Shown here in pieces: positions 1 to 9,934 of a stretch of 64,000 bases of DNA. The notes under the pieces are model-generated. The model searched no databases. It saw only the letters and a list, made by a program, of their open reading frames with translations, and had not been told where the DNA came from. The position numbers and the translations under genes were made by a program. Source of the stretch: Marixanthotalea marina (GTDB lineage Bacteria > Bacteroidota > Bacteroidia > Flavobacteriales > Flavobacteriaceae); contig JAHLEH010000002.1 of assembly GCA_018883545.1 (NCBI GenBank), positions 1 to 64,000 on the forward strand. The letters are read 5' to 3'. How positions within the stretch are numbered: position 1 is the stretch's first letter; each line of letters opens with the position of its first letter.

Positions 1-3000
1 CGCTTACCGTCACGGGATTGGTGGAGGTGCTGGCTCCGGTGACCGTCCTTACGGACACCCCGCCGCCATCGAATACCTCGTAATCATAAGCGCCTGTATA
101 ATTGCTAACCGATAGCTCGAAAGAACCATCCGACCCACCAAAGCACGTAATGTCAGTTATTGGAGTTACAGATACATCAATAGTATCGTATGGTGCTACA
201 GTAAAGGCAGATGTATCAATGTAACAACCTGTTATATTATCATAGACTCTAAAATAATAATCACCAGGGTTCACTATGCTAAATGTATTTGATGCCTGAA
301 CGGCTCCATCAGGTAACATTTGATAACCAAAATCTCCAGAACCTCCCGTTACATTTATGGCAACAGAACCTGTGTTATTACAATCTATTGGTGTAACAAC
401 AGTAGCGGCTGCAGCCGTTAAAGCAGGTAGTGGTGTGATTGGAACTGTATTGGTTTCTATACATCCATTGGCATCTTTTACAAAAATGTTTATTGTTTGT
501 GGACTACCTGTATCAATAATATCGAATGTATTGGTAGATAAATAATTAGTACCATTAATACTGTAAACAAAAGGTGCTGTACCTCCTGTTTCTGTAATAG
601 TAAGCGTTGATGTATTTACTGAATTATTAGGTGCACAAGCAAAATCGGTTGCAACGCCAGAAACGTCTAAAAGTGGAGGGTCTCCAATTGTTTCCTGTTG
701 AGTCAAGCTACAATCTCTACTTGAAGTAACCGTAACATCATAAGTACCTGCAGGTAAACCTGTAAAAATATTTGAATATTGCGGTCCTACAGAGACTGGT
801 CCTGAAATACTATAGGTATAAGGAGGATTATCATTACCAGCATCTAGGGTTACAATAATAACACCATCGCTACCTCCGTTACAACTTACATCTTCCGCTG
901 ATGTTGTAAATATTACAGGTGTTGGAGTTTCTAAGCTAACTGGTACTTGCGAAGAACAATTTGTAGTTGTATCTGTAATTTCTACAATATAGTCACCAGC
1001 TGGAATACCCGTAAAATCAGAACCAGAAATGGTATATATAGTTGGGTTTCCTAAGCTGTCCAAAAGTCCAAAACTATAATTACCACTACCACCAAAACCA
1101 TTAACTGTAATAGTTCCTCCAACCGTACAAGATGGCTGAGCACTTACAGAAGCATTTACCAATAATGGTGGATAAATAGTAATGCTATCTGTAGCTGTAC
1201 AACCATTGCCATCCCTTATGGTTACTGTATATGTTCCACTAGCTGAAACTGTAAATGTCGGACTGGATTGGAAATTCACTCCATCAATACTATAACTAAC
1301 AGGTGTTACTTCTCCTCCTCCAGGGGTGGCTGTAAAGGTGTATGAATCTCCATTAGACGTACATTGATCTATTGCCAAAGTTGGCAATGTTACAGAAGGC
1401 AATGGATCGGCTGCAATTACAACATCCAAGGGCGTTGCTATAGCACAACCATTGGCATCACGCACATATACATCCCAATCAGTATTTACGGTATAATCTA
1501 AAATCGCTAAATTACTTGATGTCCAACCAGAAGGTGCTGCACCATCCTGTACAAAAGCATATTCATAAGGTGCCGTTCCTCCACTGGCATTAACTGCTAC
1601 TTGCGCATCTTGATTACAATTTGCATTGGTGTTAACTACTTCAGCTAATAACAGTTCGGTTGGTTGTGTGATTCGGAAATTTATAGCCGTGCTACACTCT
1701 GTAGAACCAGAAGCGGTTTCTTCAACCACTAAATAATAATCACCAGCGGGTAAACTTGTAACACTATCATTATAATTTGCTCCCGACAATCCGGTAATAT
1801 TACCAGTAATTCCTGTTGATACATTCGTTAAATTGTTAAATACTTCCCATGATAATTCGCTACCATTATACCCAGACACTGTAAAATTGAATTCACCATT
1901 ATCTAAAGCAGGTATGCCATAACAAGTTATATTGGTTGCCGTTCCAGTAACATTAATACCAGAAGGGTTTGGCTCTGCTACAACTTGTTCAATATATGTA
2001 CAACCAGTGCTTATGTCCAATACTTCAAAAACATAACTTACATCAAATTGCAAGCCTGAAAATTGGTGGTTTCTCTCATTTGGAGTACCACTAGATGAAG
2101 GTAATCCATTAGGGTCTTCGCCATCTGTTGCTGCAAATGTTGTTGAACCATCATAAATACGTACTCTAAAAGGCCCAACGCCATTTACTATCTCTATATT
2201 ATAAGCAACTCCAGTTGCACAACTAACAGAAGAAGGATCCACATTTATATCAAGTGCATCAACATCTGAAGCCACAAGGTAAGGACCAAAATTATATTCA
2301 CAGCCGTTGTCATCAATAACTCTTAGATAGTAATTCCCAAAAGCCAAATCATTAAACGTCACACTCGTACTTGCTGTTGGACCTACAAGGTTTGTAGAGG
2401 ATGTAGTTGCAACATTACCTGAACTATCCAATAAGGTATACGTATAATTTGAGGATCCACCAGTAACTCCTGAAATCGTTATGGCTCCCAGTACATTACC
2501 TCCTCCTCCACAGGTTATTGGTGTTATAACTTCAGAACCTAAAGTAATTGCATCAGGTTCATCAATCGTAGCTGTACTATTAAATTCACAACCATTGGCA
2601 TCTCTTACCGTATAACTATAAGTACCTGCTGCCAAACCACTGTAAACCGTTTGTGAAGTAAACCCAGATCCATCAAAACTAATTTGATAAGGTGGTACTC
2701 CAACCGTTTCATCAACATCTATAGTTACAATTCCGCTACTATCACTGTTACAGAATACATCTGTTGTAATAGCTGTTGCCGTAGGGTTTGTTATCGGTGC
2801 AATTGTAACAACATTGGTTAAAGCACTACAACCTAAAGCATCGGTTACCCTGTATTGATAGTTTCCTGTTTGTGTATCGTTATAGGTATAAGGGGGATTT
2901 CCAATAGGTGAAAACGCGCCGCTATTAAATGACACTTCATAGGTAAAAGGCCCCGTACCTCCAGATGTTGTAACATTAACCACTGCATCTGGTGTTACTG

Positions 3001-6000
3001 TACAATCAAGACCTTTAGTCAAAACAGCCGAGGCCGTTAATTGAGCTGCAATGGTTTGGGTAGGCACATTAAATGTACATCCATAAGCATCCCTTACGAC
3101 AATGTCATAATTCCCTGGAATTAAATTAGTAAATGTATTATTAGATACAAATGCACTTCCATTAATACTGTATTCATAAGGCGCTTGTCCACCCGAAGCA
3201 TTTACTATAATAGTTGCACCACTTCCACTGAAACATAAATCGGAAGCCGCATCAATAGTAGCCGTTGGCGTAGTTGGCGCACTTAATGCAAATGTTGTTG
3301 TTGTTTCACATCCTCTAGAATCGGTGACTGTGGCCGTATACGTTCCTACTTGAGATAAACCACCAAAAATATTGCTGCCTTGGGGGCCTAAAACTGAACT
3401 ATCAGGCTGTGTAATTTCATAAGTATAACCGCCCCAGCCACCAGTGGCATTAATAGTTACACTACCATCTACATTACAGGTAATAGGAGATGTGCTATTT
3501 GTGGCACTTAATGCCGCCGTTGGTTGGTTTATGGTTACTGAAGCTGATGCCGTACAATTGGTTGTTGCATCGGTTACTACTATTGTATACGTTCCAGCCG
3601 CTAAACTATTTAAATTAATTGGTGATGTACCCGACGTTGAAGCACCTCCATTAATAGTATAAGTGAAATTTGTAGTACCAGACACTGTAAATTGTGCCGA
3701 CCCATCCGATGCGCCAAAACAAGTAACATCACTAATAGCTTGTCCTACCACTCCAATAGTTGGCAACGGTGGAATATTATAAGTTTCTGAATAGGTACAA
3801 TTGTTGGCATCCCTCACTTGGAAGGTATACGTGCCTGGCGCCAATCCTGTAAACGTATTGGACGCTTGGTATGCTGTAGCCGATGCTGCGGGTGCTATTA
3901 TTTGATACTCTAATGTTCCCGTACCACCCGTTACACTTGTTATGGTTACTGAAGTTGTATTGGCAGGACAGCTTAACGGTGTATTACTGAAAGCCATATC
4001 CGTTGGCGGATCCAATGGGGTAATGGTCACAGGAGCTGTTATAAATGTACAGCCACTGGTGTCCATAATGGTAATTGTATAAGTCCCGTTAACCAATCCA
4101 CCAAATGTGGTTCCTGATTGATAATTCACACCATCGATACTATAAGTGTAAGGTGCCGTACCCCCAGAAACACCCGAAACCGTAATGGTTCCATCGGTAG
4201 TACAGGTATAAGGTGCTGTTATGGTAGCCATTCCCGTAATAGGATCTGGAATATCGATTGTAACATTCTGTGGCGCGGTAGTACAAACACTTCCTGCTAT
4301 GGTATATTGAACTATTACATCGTAACTTCCCGCAGCCAAATTGGTAAATACGGATGAGCTATAGAAAGTCGCTCCATTATCGATACTAAACATTAAGCTA
4401 CTGCCATACGCATTGGTAACGTTAATGCTAATGGTGCCCGTGTCTCCTGAATCAGAACACGCAATATCAGTTGGTATTACTGAAAAATCGGGTGCCGGTA
4501 TACCTTCAACCTCAATAGAAGCTTCAGCAGAACAATTGTTTGCATCCACAACTGTTACAGTGTAAAGGCCTGGAGCACTTACAGGTATTATAGGTGAGTC
4601 TTGAGAAATGGTAGCGCCATTAACAAAATAGGTGTATGGTGCCGTTCCACCATTAGGATAAACAGTTATTTCTCCATCATCACAAGTTAAAGGCTGTGTT
4701 AATGCAGCTGTAGCTGTTAATAATGGTGGTTCTACAATTTCTATATCTTCCGTGTAAGTACAACCATCATCAGTTGAAACATTAACAGTATATGTTCCTG
4801 CATTCAAATTATCGAATGCATAATCGCTAGCCATAATAGGTCCCACACTATTCACCAAGGTGCCTCCAAGATAAATACTGTAATAATATTGAGGAAGTGC
4901 ATTGTTTGCAGCTATTATTATACTTCCTTTATCACCATAACAAGAAGGTTGGGTTACAATTGTAGAAACCGTAAAATCCCTTTCCCTAACATAAATACTT
5001 GGTGTTTGGAAAATACAAGGATTGGTATCGATTCCAATTTGTCTTATGTAAACAGTATAATAACCAGCAGTATTAATAACAAATGTATTTGATGGTTGGT
5101 ATGGTCCGTTGGGATCTAGACTGTATTCGTATCCTGAAGGGACCCCGCCTACTGTTACCGAACCTGGCGTTGTACATAAAATATCTTCCGCAGTAATAGT
5201 TGGTTCTAATAAATTTTGGTATACATTAAAATAGAAAATATTGAAACAACCGCCAGGATAATTAATAACCATCCTGAATTGTCCTGCATCATTTGCTGTG
5301 TAATTTGGTCCCGTTGCAACTTGATTCCATGTACAACCAGGATCTTCGTTAGCACATTCATCTATTGTAATGGCTGCGCAACTGGTTTCATCCAACTTTT
5401 CCCAAACAATGGAAACTGCATCACTGATACCCGTATTAATTACTCTTTCATCATTAGCGCCACATAAGAAAATATAAGGAAGTTCCTTTCCATCATTAGG
5501 ACATGTAACCACTTCATCCGCATAAGGAATAACTGGGTTCGTTACATCGGCGCCATAGGTAATCACATTAATTACCTCTTGAATGGACAAACAAGTTGCA
5601 GGTGCTGTATTTGTTACATAATAAGCTCCCGGCTGTGTTGCCGTATATGTTTGTCCTGTTCCTATAACTGGTGTTCCCGTAGGACTAGTTGACCAAGAAT
5701 AACTTTCATAGCCATCAGAAGCAGTTAATAATATACTTGTGCCACATAAAACTTCAGTTCTTTCAAAGTTACAATCGGAAATATCTACCAAGAAATTGGT
5801 AGCGCCTGGTGTTCCCAAACATTCTATGGAAGCAAAACTTCCTTCATCTTGAATGATTTCTGGATTAATAACCCCGCGATAAGTAGCAAAAGCCTGATTC
5901 AATATTTCGTTTGAACAAGCCTGACTTAAATCGTAACAATTAGGAACGACTTGAACCGCCAATCGAATGGTAAATTTTGGGTCGTTAATTTCAACTGACG

Positions 6001-7378
6001 AATCGGGAATGTTAAAAATAAGTGTCCTAGTTACAGGGTCATACGATTGCAGTGTAGCACCTCCAGCGTTAGTTAAATCAATATCTGTATTCGGATCGAA
6101 AATAACATTTTCTGGCAGTACATCTTTAATAGTAAATTGGGTAACATTATCATTACCAACACTTTGATAACTAATTTCATAGAATAACCTCTGACCTAAA
6201 TCTACTTCTTCGCCACCTATATCATCTCCAGCAGTATCAAGAACTATTTTTGTTAGGTCAATTTTTGGGGCAATAATATCTACTGCAAAAGCGCTAAAAA
6301 AGGCATATACAGGATCGGCCTGTCCCCTAGCTACCTGCAAACGAAAATCGGCATCGGTAACGTTATTCTTTATATATTCTGGATTAGCACTCTTTATTTC
6401 CAAAAAACCTGTGTCATACCCCAAAGTATTGGTATTAAAAGGGTTTCTAGGATAAGTGACTGGAGTAATGGTTTCTAGATTTGTATTTTCAATAACAGAA
6501 CCAAAAAACCGGTTTGCTGGCCCTCTTAGAGGTGTTGTTACTTCTTTACCGTTTATTTCTAATTTATTTGCCCTTTTGGTTCTATCACCATCTAAAGCAC
6601 CATAGGCAAATTGTAAATCGATGTTACCAGCAAGAGGCGTTCTAAAACCTGTTACTGGAATGATTAATTGTTGACCATCATAAAGATGGCTGAAGCCATC
6701 AAATGTGGTAAAGGATTTTTTTTGAAGCTCTGGATCTTCATAAATAACCAAAAGTGTCCAACCCGCACTTAATCCTGTAGAATTATTAAACCCTTCACTG
6801 GCTAAAATATCAGCTACTGTATATGTTCCCTCAATATCACCTAAACCAGACATAATATCCGTTATGTTGGCATAACAGGCATAAGGCGTATTACCAGCTT
6901 CATTAGGTTCTGAAATTATTGGATCTGCAATAGCATCGTAGACAACTTCACCTGTAATATTGGTATATGTAGTACTCCCAGGTGTTTTTAACTTTATTTG
7001 ATTAATATTTGTTCTGCTGCCCGATTGCAAAAAAGCGCCCCAATACAATGCTGCATAAGCTACACGATAACAGTCTGTAGAACTGCCATCTGCATGGTCT
7101 GCTAATTTAAGGTCTGCACTACTCGAACTAAAAGTGGTAACATCATTATCTATATCAATATATTGCATATTGATATCTTGGTTATCTGCATTATTGTCAA
7201 TAAATGACTGGTTGCTTTCGCTTAGGATATTGTTTCCAATAACCAGCATACTACCCCTAACATCTATTTTTTCCCTAACTGTAAAAGGTTCATAATTTTG
7301 GGCGTAGCTATTATCTATTAAACCCAATTTTACAAATATTACTACTAAGAATAATTTATATATGGTAGGTAATTTCAT
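1..7378 (-). CDS. Giant SprB-like repeat adhesin, C-terminus outside window
   Basis: Open from an ATG at 7378 to the left edge, so at least 2,459 residues are present and the stop is missing. It begins with a signal peptide ending in NSYAQ. A non-repetitive N-terminal region of about 350 residues is followed by a DUF11-like domain (about 360-490). From about residue 720 onward there are tandem SprB-like units of about 80 residues, each with a core like Y.V.V.DANGC followed by a T/C-rich start. SprB-type proteins are T9SS-exported cell-surface adhesins used in gliding. The gene lies 59 nt after a PorP/SprF-like gene, the usual partner of such adhesins. The missing C-terminus should carry a T9SS sorting domain. 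Substrate or surface specificity cannot be read from the sequence. Confidence 0.9.
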   Translation of the reverse strand, partial: MKLPTIYKLFLVVIFVKLGLIDNSYAQNYEPFTVREKIDVRGSMLVIGNNILSESNQSFIDNNADNQDINMQYIDIDNDVTTFSSSSADLKLADHADGSSTDCYRVAYAALYWGAFLQSGSRTNINQIKLKTPGSTTYTNITGEVVYDAIADPIISEPNEAGNTPYACYANITDIMSGLGDIEGTYTVADILASEGFNNSTGLSAGWTLLVIYEDPELQKKSFTTFDGFSHLYDGQQLIIPVTGFRTPLAGNIDLQFAYGALDGDRTKRANKLEINGKEVTTPLRGPANRFFGSVIENTNLETITPVTYPRNPFNTNTLGYDTGFLEIKSANPEYIKNNVTDADFRLQVARGQADPVYAFFSAFAVDIIAPKIDLTKIVLDTAGDDIGGEEVDLGQRLFYEISYQSVGNDNVTQFTIKDVLPENVIFDPNTDIDLTNAGGATLQSYDPVTRTLIFNIPDSSVEINDPKFTIRLAVQVVPNCYDLSQACSNEILNQAFATYRGVINPEIIQDEGSFASIECLGTPGATNFLVDISDCNFERTEVLCGTSILLTASDGYESYSWSTSPTGTPVIGTGQTYTATQPGAYYVTNTAPATCLSIQEVINVITYGADVTNPVIPYADEVVTCPNDGKELPYIFLCGANDERVINTGISDAVSIVWEKLDETSCAAITIDECANEDPGCTWNQVATGPNYTANDAGQFRMVINYPGGCFNIFYFNVYQNLLEPTITAEDILCTTPGSVTVGGVPSGYEYSLDPNGPYQPSNTFVINTAGYYTVYIRQIGIDTNPCIFQTPSIYVRERDFTVSTIVTQPSCYGDKGSIIIAANNALPQYYYSIYLGGTLVNSVGPIMASDYAFDNLNAGTYTVNVSTDDGCTYTEDIEIVEPPLLTATAALTQPLTCDDGEITVYPNGGTAPYTYFVNGATISQDSPIIPVSAPGLYTVTVVDANNCSAEASIEVEGIPAPDFSVIPTDIACSDSGDTGTISINVTNAYGSSLMFSIDNGATFYSSSVFTNLAAGSYDVIVQYTIAGSVCTTAPQNVTIDIPDPITGMATITAPYTCTTDGTITVSGVSGGTAPYTYSIDGVNYQSGTTFGGLVNGTYTITIMDTSGCTFITAPVTITPLDPPTDMAFSNTPLSCPANTTSVTITSVTGGTGTLEYQIIAPAASATAYQASNTFTGLAPGTYTFQVRDANNCTYSETYNIPPLPTIGVVGQAISDVTCFGASDGSAQFTVSGTTNFTYTINGGASTSGTSPINLNSLAAGTYTIVVTDATTNCTASASVTINQPTAALSATNSTSPITCNVDGSVTINATGGWGGYTYEITQPDSSVLGPQGSNIFGGLSQVGTYTATVTDSRGCETTTTFALSAPTTPTATIDAASDLCFSGSGATIIVNASGGQAPYEYSINGSAFVSNNTFTNLIPGNYDIVVRDAYGCTFNVPTQTIAAQLTASAVLTKGLDCTVTPDAVVNVTTSGGTGPFTYEVSFNSGAFSPIGNPPYTYNDTQTGNYQYRVTDALGCSALTNVVTIAPITNPTATAITTDVFCNSDSSGIVTIDVDETVGVPPYQISFDGSGFTSQTVYSGLAAGTYSYTVRDANGCEFNSTATIDEPDAITLGSEVITPITCGGGGNVLGAITISGVTGGSSNYTYTLLDSSGNVATTSSTNLVGPTASTSVTFNDLAFGNYYLRVIDDNGCEYNFGPYLVASDVDALDINVDPSSVSCATGVAYNIEIVNGVGPFRVRIYDGSTTFAATDGEDPNGLPSSSGTPNERNHQFSGLQFDVSYVFEVLDISTGCTYIEQVVAEPNPSGINVTGTATNITCYGIPALDNGEFNFTVSGYNGSELSWEVFNNLTNVSTGITGNITGLSGANYNDSVTSLPAGDYYLVVEETASGSTECSTAINFRITQPTELLLAEVVNTNANCNQDAQVAVNASGGTAPYEYAFVQDGAAPSGWTSSNLAILDYTVNTDWDVYVRDANGCAIATPLDVVIAADPLPSVTLPTLAIDQCTSNGDSYTFTATPGGGEVTPVSYSIDGVNFQSSPTFTVSASGTYTVTIRDGNGCTATDSITIYPPLLVNASVSAQPSCTVGGTITVNGFGGSGNYSFGLLDSLGNPTIYTISGSDFTGIPAGDYIVEITDTTTNCSSQVPVSLETPTPVIFTTSAEDVSCNGGSDGVIIVTLDAGNDNPPYTYSISGPVSVGPQYSNIFTGLPAGTYDVTVTSSRDCSLTQQETIGDPPLLDVSGVATDFACAPNNSVNTSTLTITETGGTAPFVYSINGTNYLSTNTFDIIDTGSPQTINIFVKDANGCIETNTVPITPLPALTAAAATVVTPIDCNNTGSVAINVTGGSGDFGYQMLPDGAVQASNTFSIVNPGDYYFRVYDNITGCYIDTSAFTVAPYDTIDVSVTPITDITCFGGSDGSFELSVSNYTGAYDYEVFDGGGVSVRTVTGASTSTNPVTVS
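180..5230 (-). repeat. About 20 tandem SprB-like protein repeats
   Basis: In the minus-strand frame, D..GC cores recur about every 240-260 bp, for example near 460, 1200, 1445, 2590, 2830, 3075, 3310, 3550, 3800, 4050, 4290 and 4530. The repeats are diverged in DNA but regular in protein, as expected for stacked Ig-like adhesin modules. The count is by eye. Confidence 0.75.
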
Positions 7379-7437
7379 GATGTCGGTTAATTTTGTTAAG
7401 ATTGGGGCAAAGTGTTGTTTATTTCATGGCTTTATTT

Positions 7438-9933
7438 CTAGTCTTCAATTTTTACTATTGATACTTTACTATTATATGGTTCGCTTCCTTTTGATTGCAA
7501 TGCATTATTTGCTTGACCAATGGAATTGAATTTTTCTTTGTATATGTAGTATTTATTTGTTGCAACATCAAAGAAAAAGTCTATGTTTCCTTCACCAGAA
7601 CCAACTACTTTTCTTAAGAAATCATCTCTTTTTTCAACATCACTGTGTACCGCCATCACAAGATAATAGCCATTTTCTACATTGGCTACCCCCTTTAAAA
7701 TTTGGATGTTGCTCTGCTCTTCTCCAAAATCAAAATCTGCTTCCGTATAAGGCGTAGGACTTAACGGCGTATTTTGTTTAATGACATTTAAGGCCGCCCT
7801 ATCTTTAGCATATCTATCCTGCTCATTGTCGTACGCAGCACGTTTAATTCTTCGCTTTCTTTCAATTTCGGTAGCGACCTTTATTTCCTCTAGTGTTTCC
7901 AATAAATTTTCTTTAGTACTAATTGTTTGCTGTTGTTCTGATTTTAAGGTTTGAATAGTATTTAAGTATGAAACATTAATAGAATCGTTAGCATTAGGAA
8001 CCGTTTTAAGTCTTTCTTTATACAAACCTTCTATTTCTGTAATTTTATCACTTTGAGCGGTTATAGCATTATCCAAATCTAGTTTCAAAGCTTCTAAATT
8101 GGCATTCTGCTCCGAAATGCTTTTAAACGGTTTGGGTTCTACATAAATACCTTGTTCGCTTAAATCGTTTTCTTCTTTTAAATCCTTAAGGTCCTGCTCT
8201 CTGCTGGCTACTGTTTCCCGAAGCCTTATTAACAATTCTTTTTGTTTTATACTTGATGCTTCTGTTAATTCAGCCAACTCCTGCATAACCCGACCTCTAT
8301 TCCCTCCTGAAGCCTGCATGTTTACATTGTTTAGATTGCCTAAATCGTAGGTTTCGTTTGTTTCATTTTCATCAGAAACATTCTGATTATTATTTTCTTG
8401 TTCCTCTAATGCTAAACGGGCTTCTTCAGCCGCAAGCGCTTCGGCTTCTTGCTGTGCCAACAACCTAGCTTCTTCCTCAGCCTTGGCTTTAGCCTCAGCC
8501 TCCTGCTCTAATCTAATTCTTTCTGCCTCTGCTTGTTGTTGTGCCAATATACGTGCTTCTTCTTCAGCTTTTAACCTAGCTTGTTCTTGTTCTCTTTCTA
8601 TTCTTTCTGCTTCAGCTCTTGCCCTTGCTTGCGCTTCCTGCTCTAATCTAATCCTTTCCGCTTCTGCCTGTTGTTGAGCCAATATTCGAGCTTCTTCTTC
8701 GGCCTTTAGCCTTGCAGCTTCTTGTTCTCTCGCTATTCTTTCTTCTTCAGCTTTAGCTTCTGCTTGTTCCTGTTCTGCAAGTAATTGCTCTTCATTTAAA
8801 GTTTCTACTACTTCTTGTTCTTCCAATGGCTCTTGAGGCTGAGGCACATTCGTTTCTTGTTGTGTGTTTTCTTGTGCTACCACAGTTTCAATATCACTAT
8901 TTTGTACTGGTTGCGACTGGCTTCTAGTTGTTCTAGTTGATCTACTCGCTACAGGCCTGCTTGGTTTTCTAGATGGTTTTATCAGCAACGCACTTTCTTC
9001 GTCATCGCCGCTATATCTATACCTTCTGTTATTTTTAAATTTATATGCTAATGTGATTTCATGCGAACTTCCAAAGTTGTTTAGATCGCCCATAGCCTTT
9101 TCATAATTATACTCTATAGCTATTTGGTTGCTTATATTAAAGCCCAACCCACCTGATAAACCATATAATGTGTTGTACCCAGCTTGTGCCCAAAACCCTT
9201 TAGGCACAGTGAACATAGCAACACCTGAAATTACTGTTTTGTCTTTTTTGAATTCGGATCTCAATAATGTAGAAAATTTGGTTTCATCAAAAAAACCACG
9301 ACTATCTACATAACCTGTGTACATAACGTGTGCCTGTACACTTTGCTCTGGGTTGTCCTCTATCATTTTAGAGGTACTTAAATTATATGATACAACATTG
9401 TTAATAGACACACCAAAATCAAAAAACGTGGTACCATAATTAATACCTGGACTGGCAGTTAAAACCGTATTGGAAGGTATGTTTTCCAAGGAAGGGTCGG
9501 GAAAATTCACAACAACATTTCCTTCATTAATGCCACTATTGTAAACGCCTATATTTAAACCGAAAGTTAAATTGGTTTCACTAGACAAGACAGCATTGTA
9601 TGCATAATTTACAATACCCCCAAAGGTTGTTAATACACCATAGTTTTGTTGAAACAAACCAATACCAAGACCTGAATTCTCCTTGAATCTTCCAGAAAAA
9701 CTAAATAAATAAGTTTGTGGCGCATCATTAAACTGCACCCATTCTCTTTTATTTGTAAACGTGATGTATTTATTCTGCTCCCTAACAAAACTAAAGGTTG
9801 GATTTATAGCATATTTATTAAACTTTAGGGAATTCCTTACAGGCAAGGCAAGAGCGACAACACCATCTTCTTGAGAGTTTAATTGTTGCGTTATGCCTAA
9901 AAATAAAATCATATATACAATATATTTCACCAT
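7438..9933 (-). CDS. PorP/SprF-like barrel fused to coiled coil and SPOR-like tail
   Basis: 831 residues. A signal peptide (ends near NSQ, residue 20) leads into about 280 residues typical of the PorP/SprF outer-membrane family, with alternating beta strands (GLGIGLFQQNYG, GINYGTTFFDFGVSINN). Then come a basic/Ser-rich linker and a highly charged Glu/Ala/Gln/Arg coiled coil at about 380-540 with repeated KAEEEARILAQQQAEAERIR. More helical sequence follows, and the last 90 residues (GYYLVMAVHSD... YYIYKEKFNS) resemble a SPOR domain, which in other proteins binds peptidoglycan. Ordinary PorP/SprF proteins are about 300-350 residues, so this is a large extension. SprF proteins help T9SS deliver SprB adhesins, and the next gene is such an adhesin. 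It follows the preceding gene by 1 nt. The SPOR assignment is tentative. Confidence 0.85.
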   Translation of the reverse strand: MVKYIVYMILFLGITQQLNSQEDGVVALALPVRNSLKFNKYAINPTFSFVREQNKYITFTNKREWVQFNDAPQTYLFSFSGRFKENSGLGIGLFQQNYGVLTTFGGIVNYAYNAVLSSETNLTFGLNIGVYNSGINEGNVVVNFPDPSLENIPSNTVLTASPGINYGTTFFDFGVSINNVVSYNLSTSKMIEDNPEQSVQAHVMYTGYVDSRGFFDETKFSTLLRSEFKKDKTVISGVAMFTVPKGFWAQAGYNTLYGLSGGLGFNISNQIAIEYNYEKAMGDLNNFGSSHEITLAYKFKNNRRYRYSGDDEESALLIKPSRKPSRPVASRSTRTTRSQSQPVQNSDIETVVAQENTQQETNVPQPQEPLEEQEVVETLNEEQLLAEQEQAEAKAEEERIAREQEAARLKAEEEARILAQQQAEAERIRLEQEAQARARAEAERIEREQEQARLKAEEEARILAQQQAEAERIRLEQEAEAKAKAEEEARLLAQQEAEALAAEEARLALEEQENNNQNVSDENETNETYDLGNLNNVNMQASGGNRGRVMQELAELTEASSIKQKELLIRLRETVASREQDLKDLKEENDLSEQGIYVEPKPFKSISEQNANLEALKLDLDNAITAQSDKITEIEGLYKERLKTVPNANDSINVSYLNTIQTLKSEQQQTISTKENLLETLEEIKVATEIERKRRIKRAAYDNEQDRYAKDRAALNVIKQNTPLSPTPYTEADFDFGEEQSNIQILKGVANVENGYYLVMAVHSDVEKRDDFLRKVVGSGEGNIDFFFDVATNKYYIYKEKFNSIGQANNALQSKGSEPYNSKVSIVKIED
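8502..8745 (-). repeat. 135-bp imperfect tandem repeat inside coiled-coil coding region
   Basis: The stretch starting cctgctctaatctaat at 8502 recurs at 8637, 135 bp (45 codons) later, with the following ~100 bp also similar. The two copies encode near-identical RIRLEQEA / KAEEEARILAQQQAEAE segments, so the coil grew by in-frame duplication. Confidence 0.8.
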
Positions 9934-9934
9934 C

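Noticed and set aside
180..5230. Regular spacing could suggest a CRISPR or DNA satellite array
   Set aside because: The 240-260-bp units are diverged in DNA and conserved only as protein in one open frame, so they are adhesin repeats.
8483..8677. Plus-strand ORF rich in Ala and Ser opposite the coiled-coil gene
   Set aside because: It is the antisense image of Glu/Ala-rich repeats in the real gene and has no independent signal.
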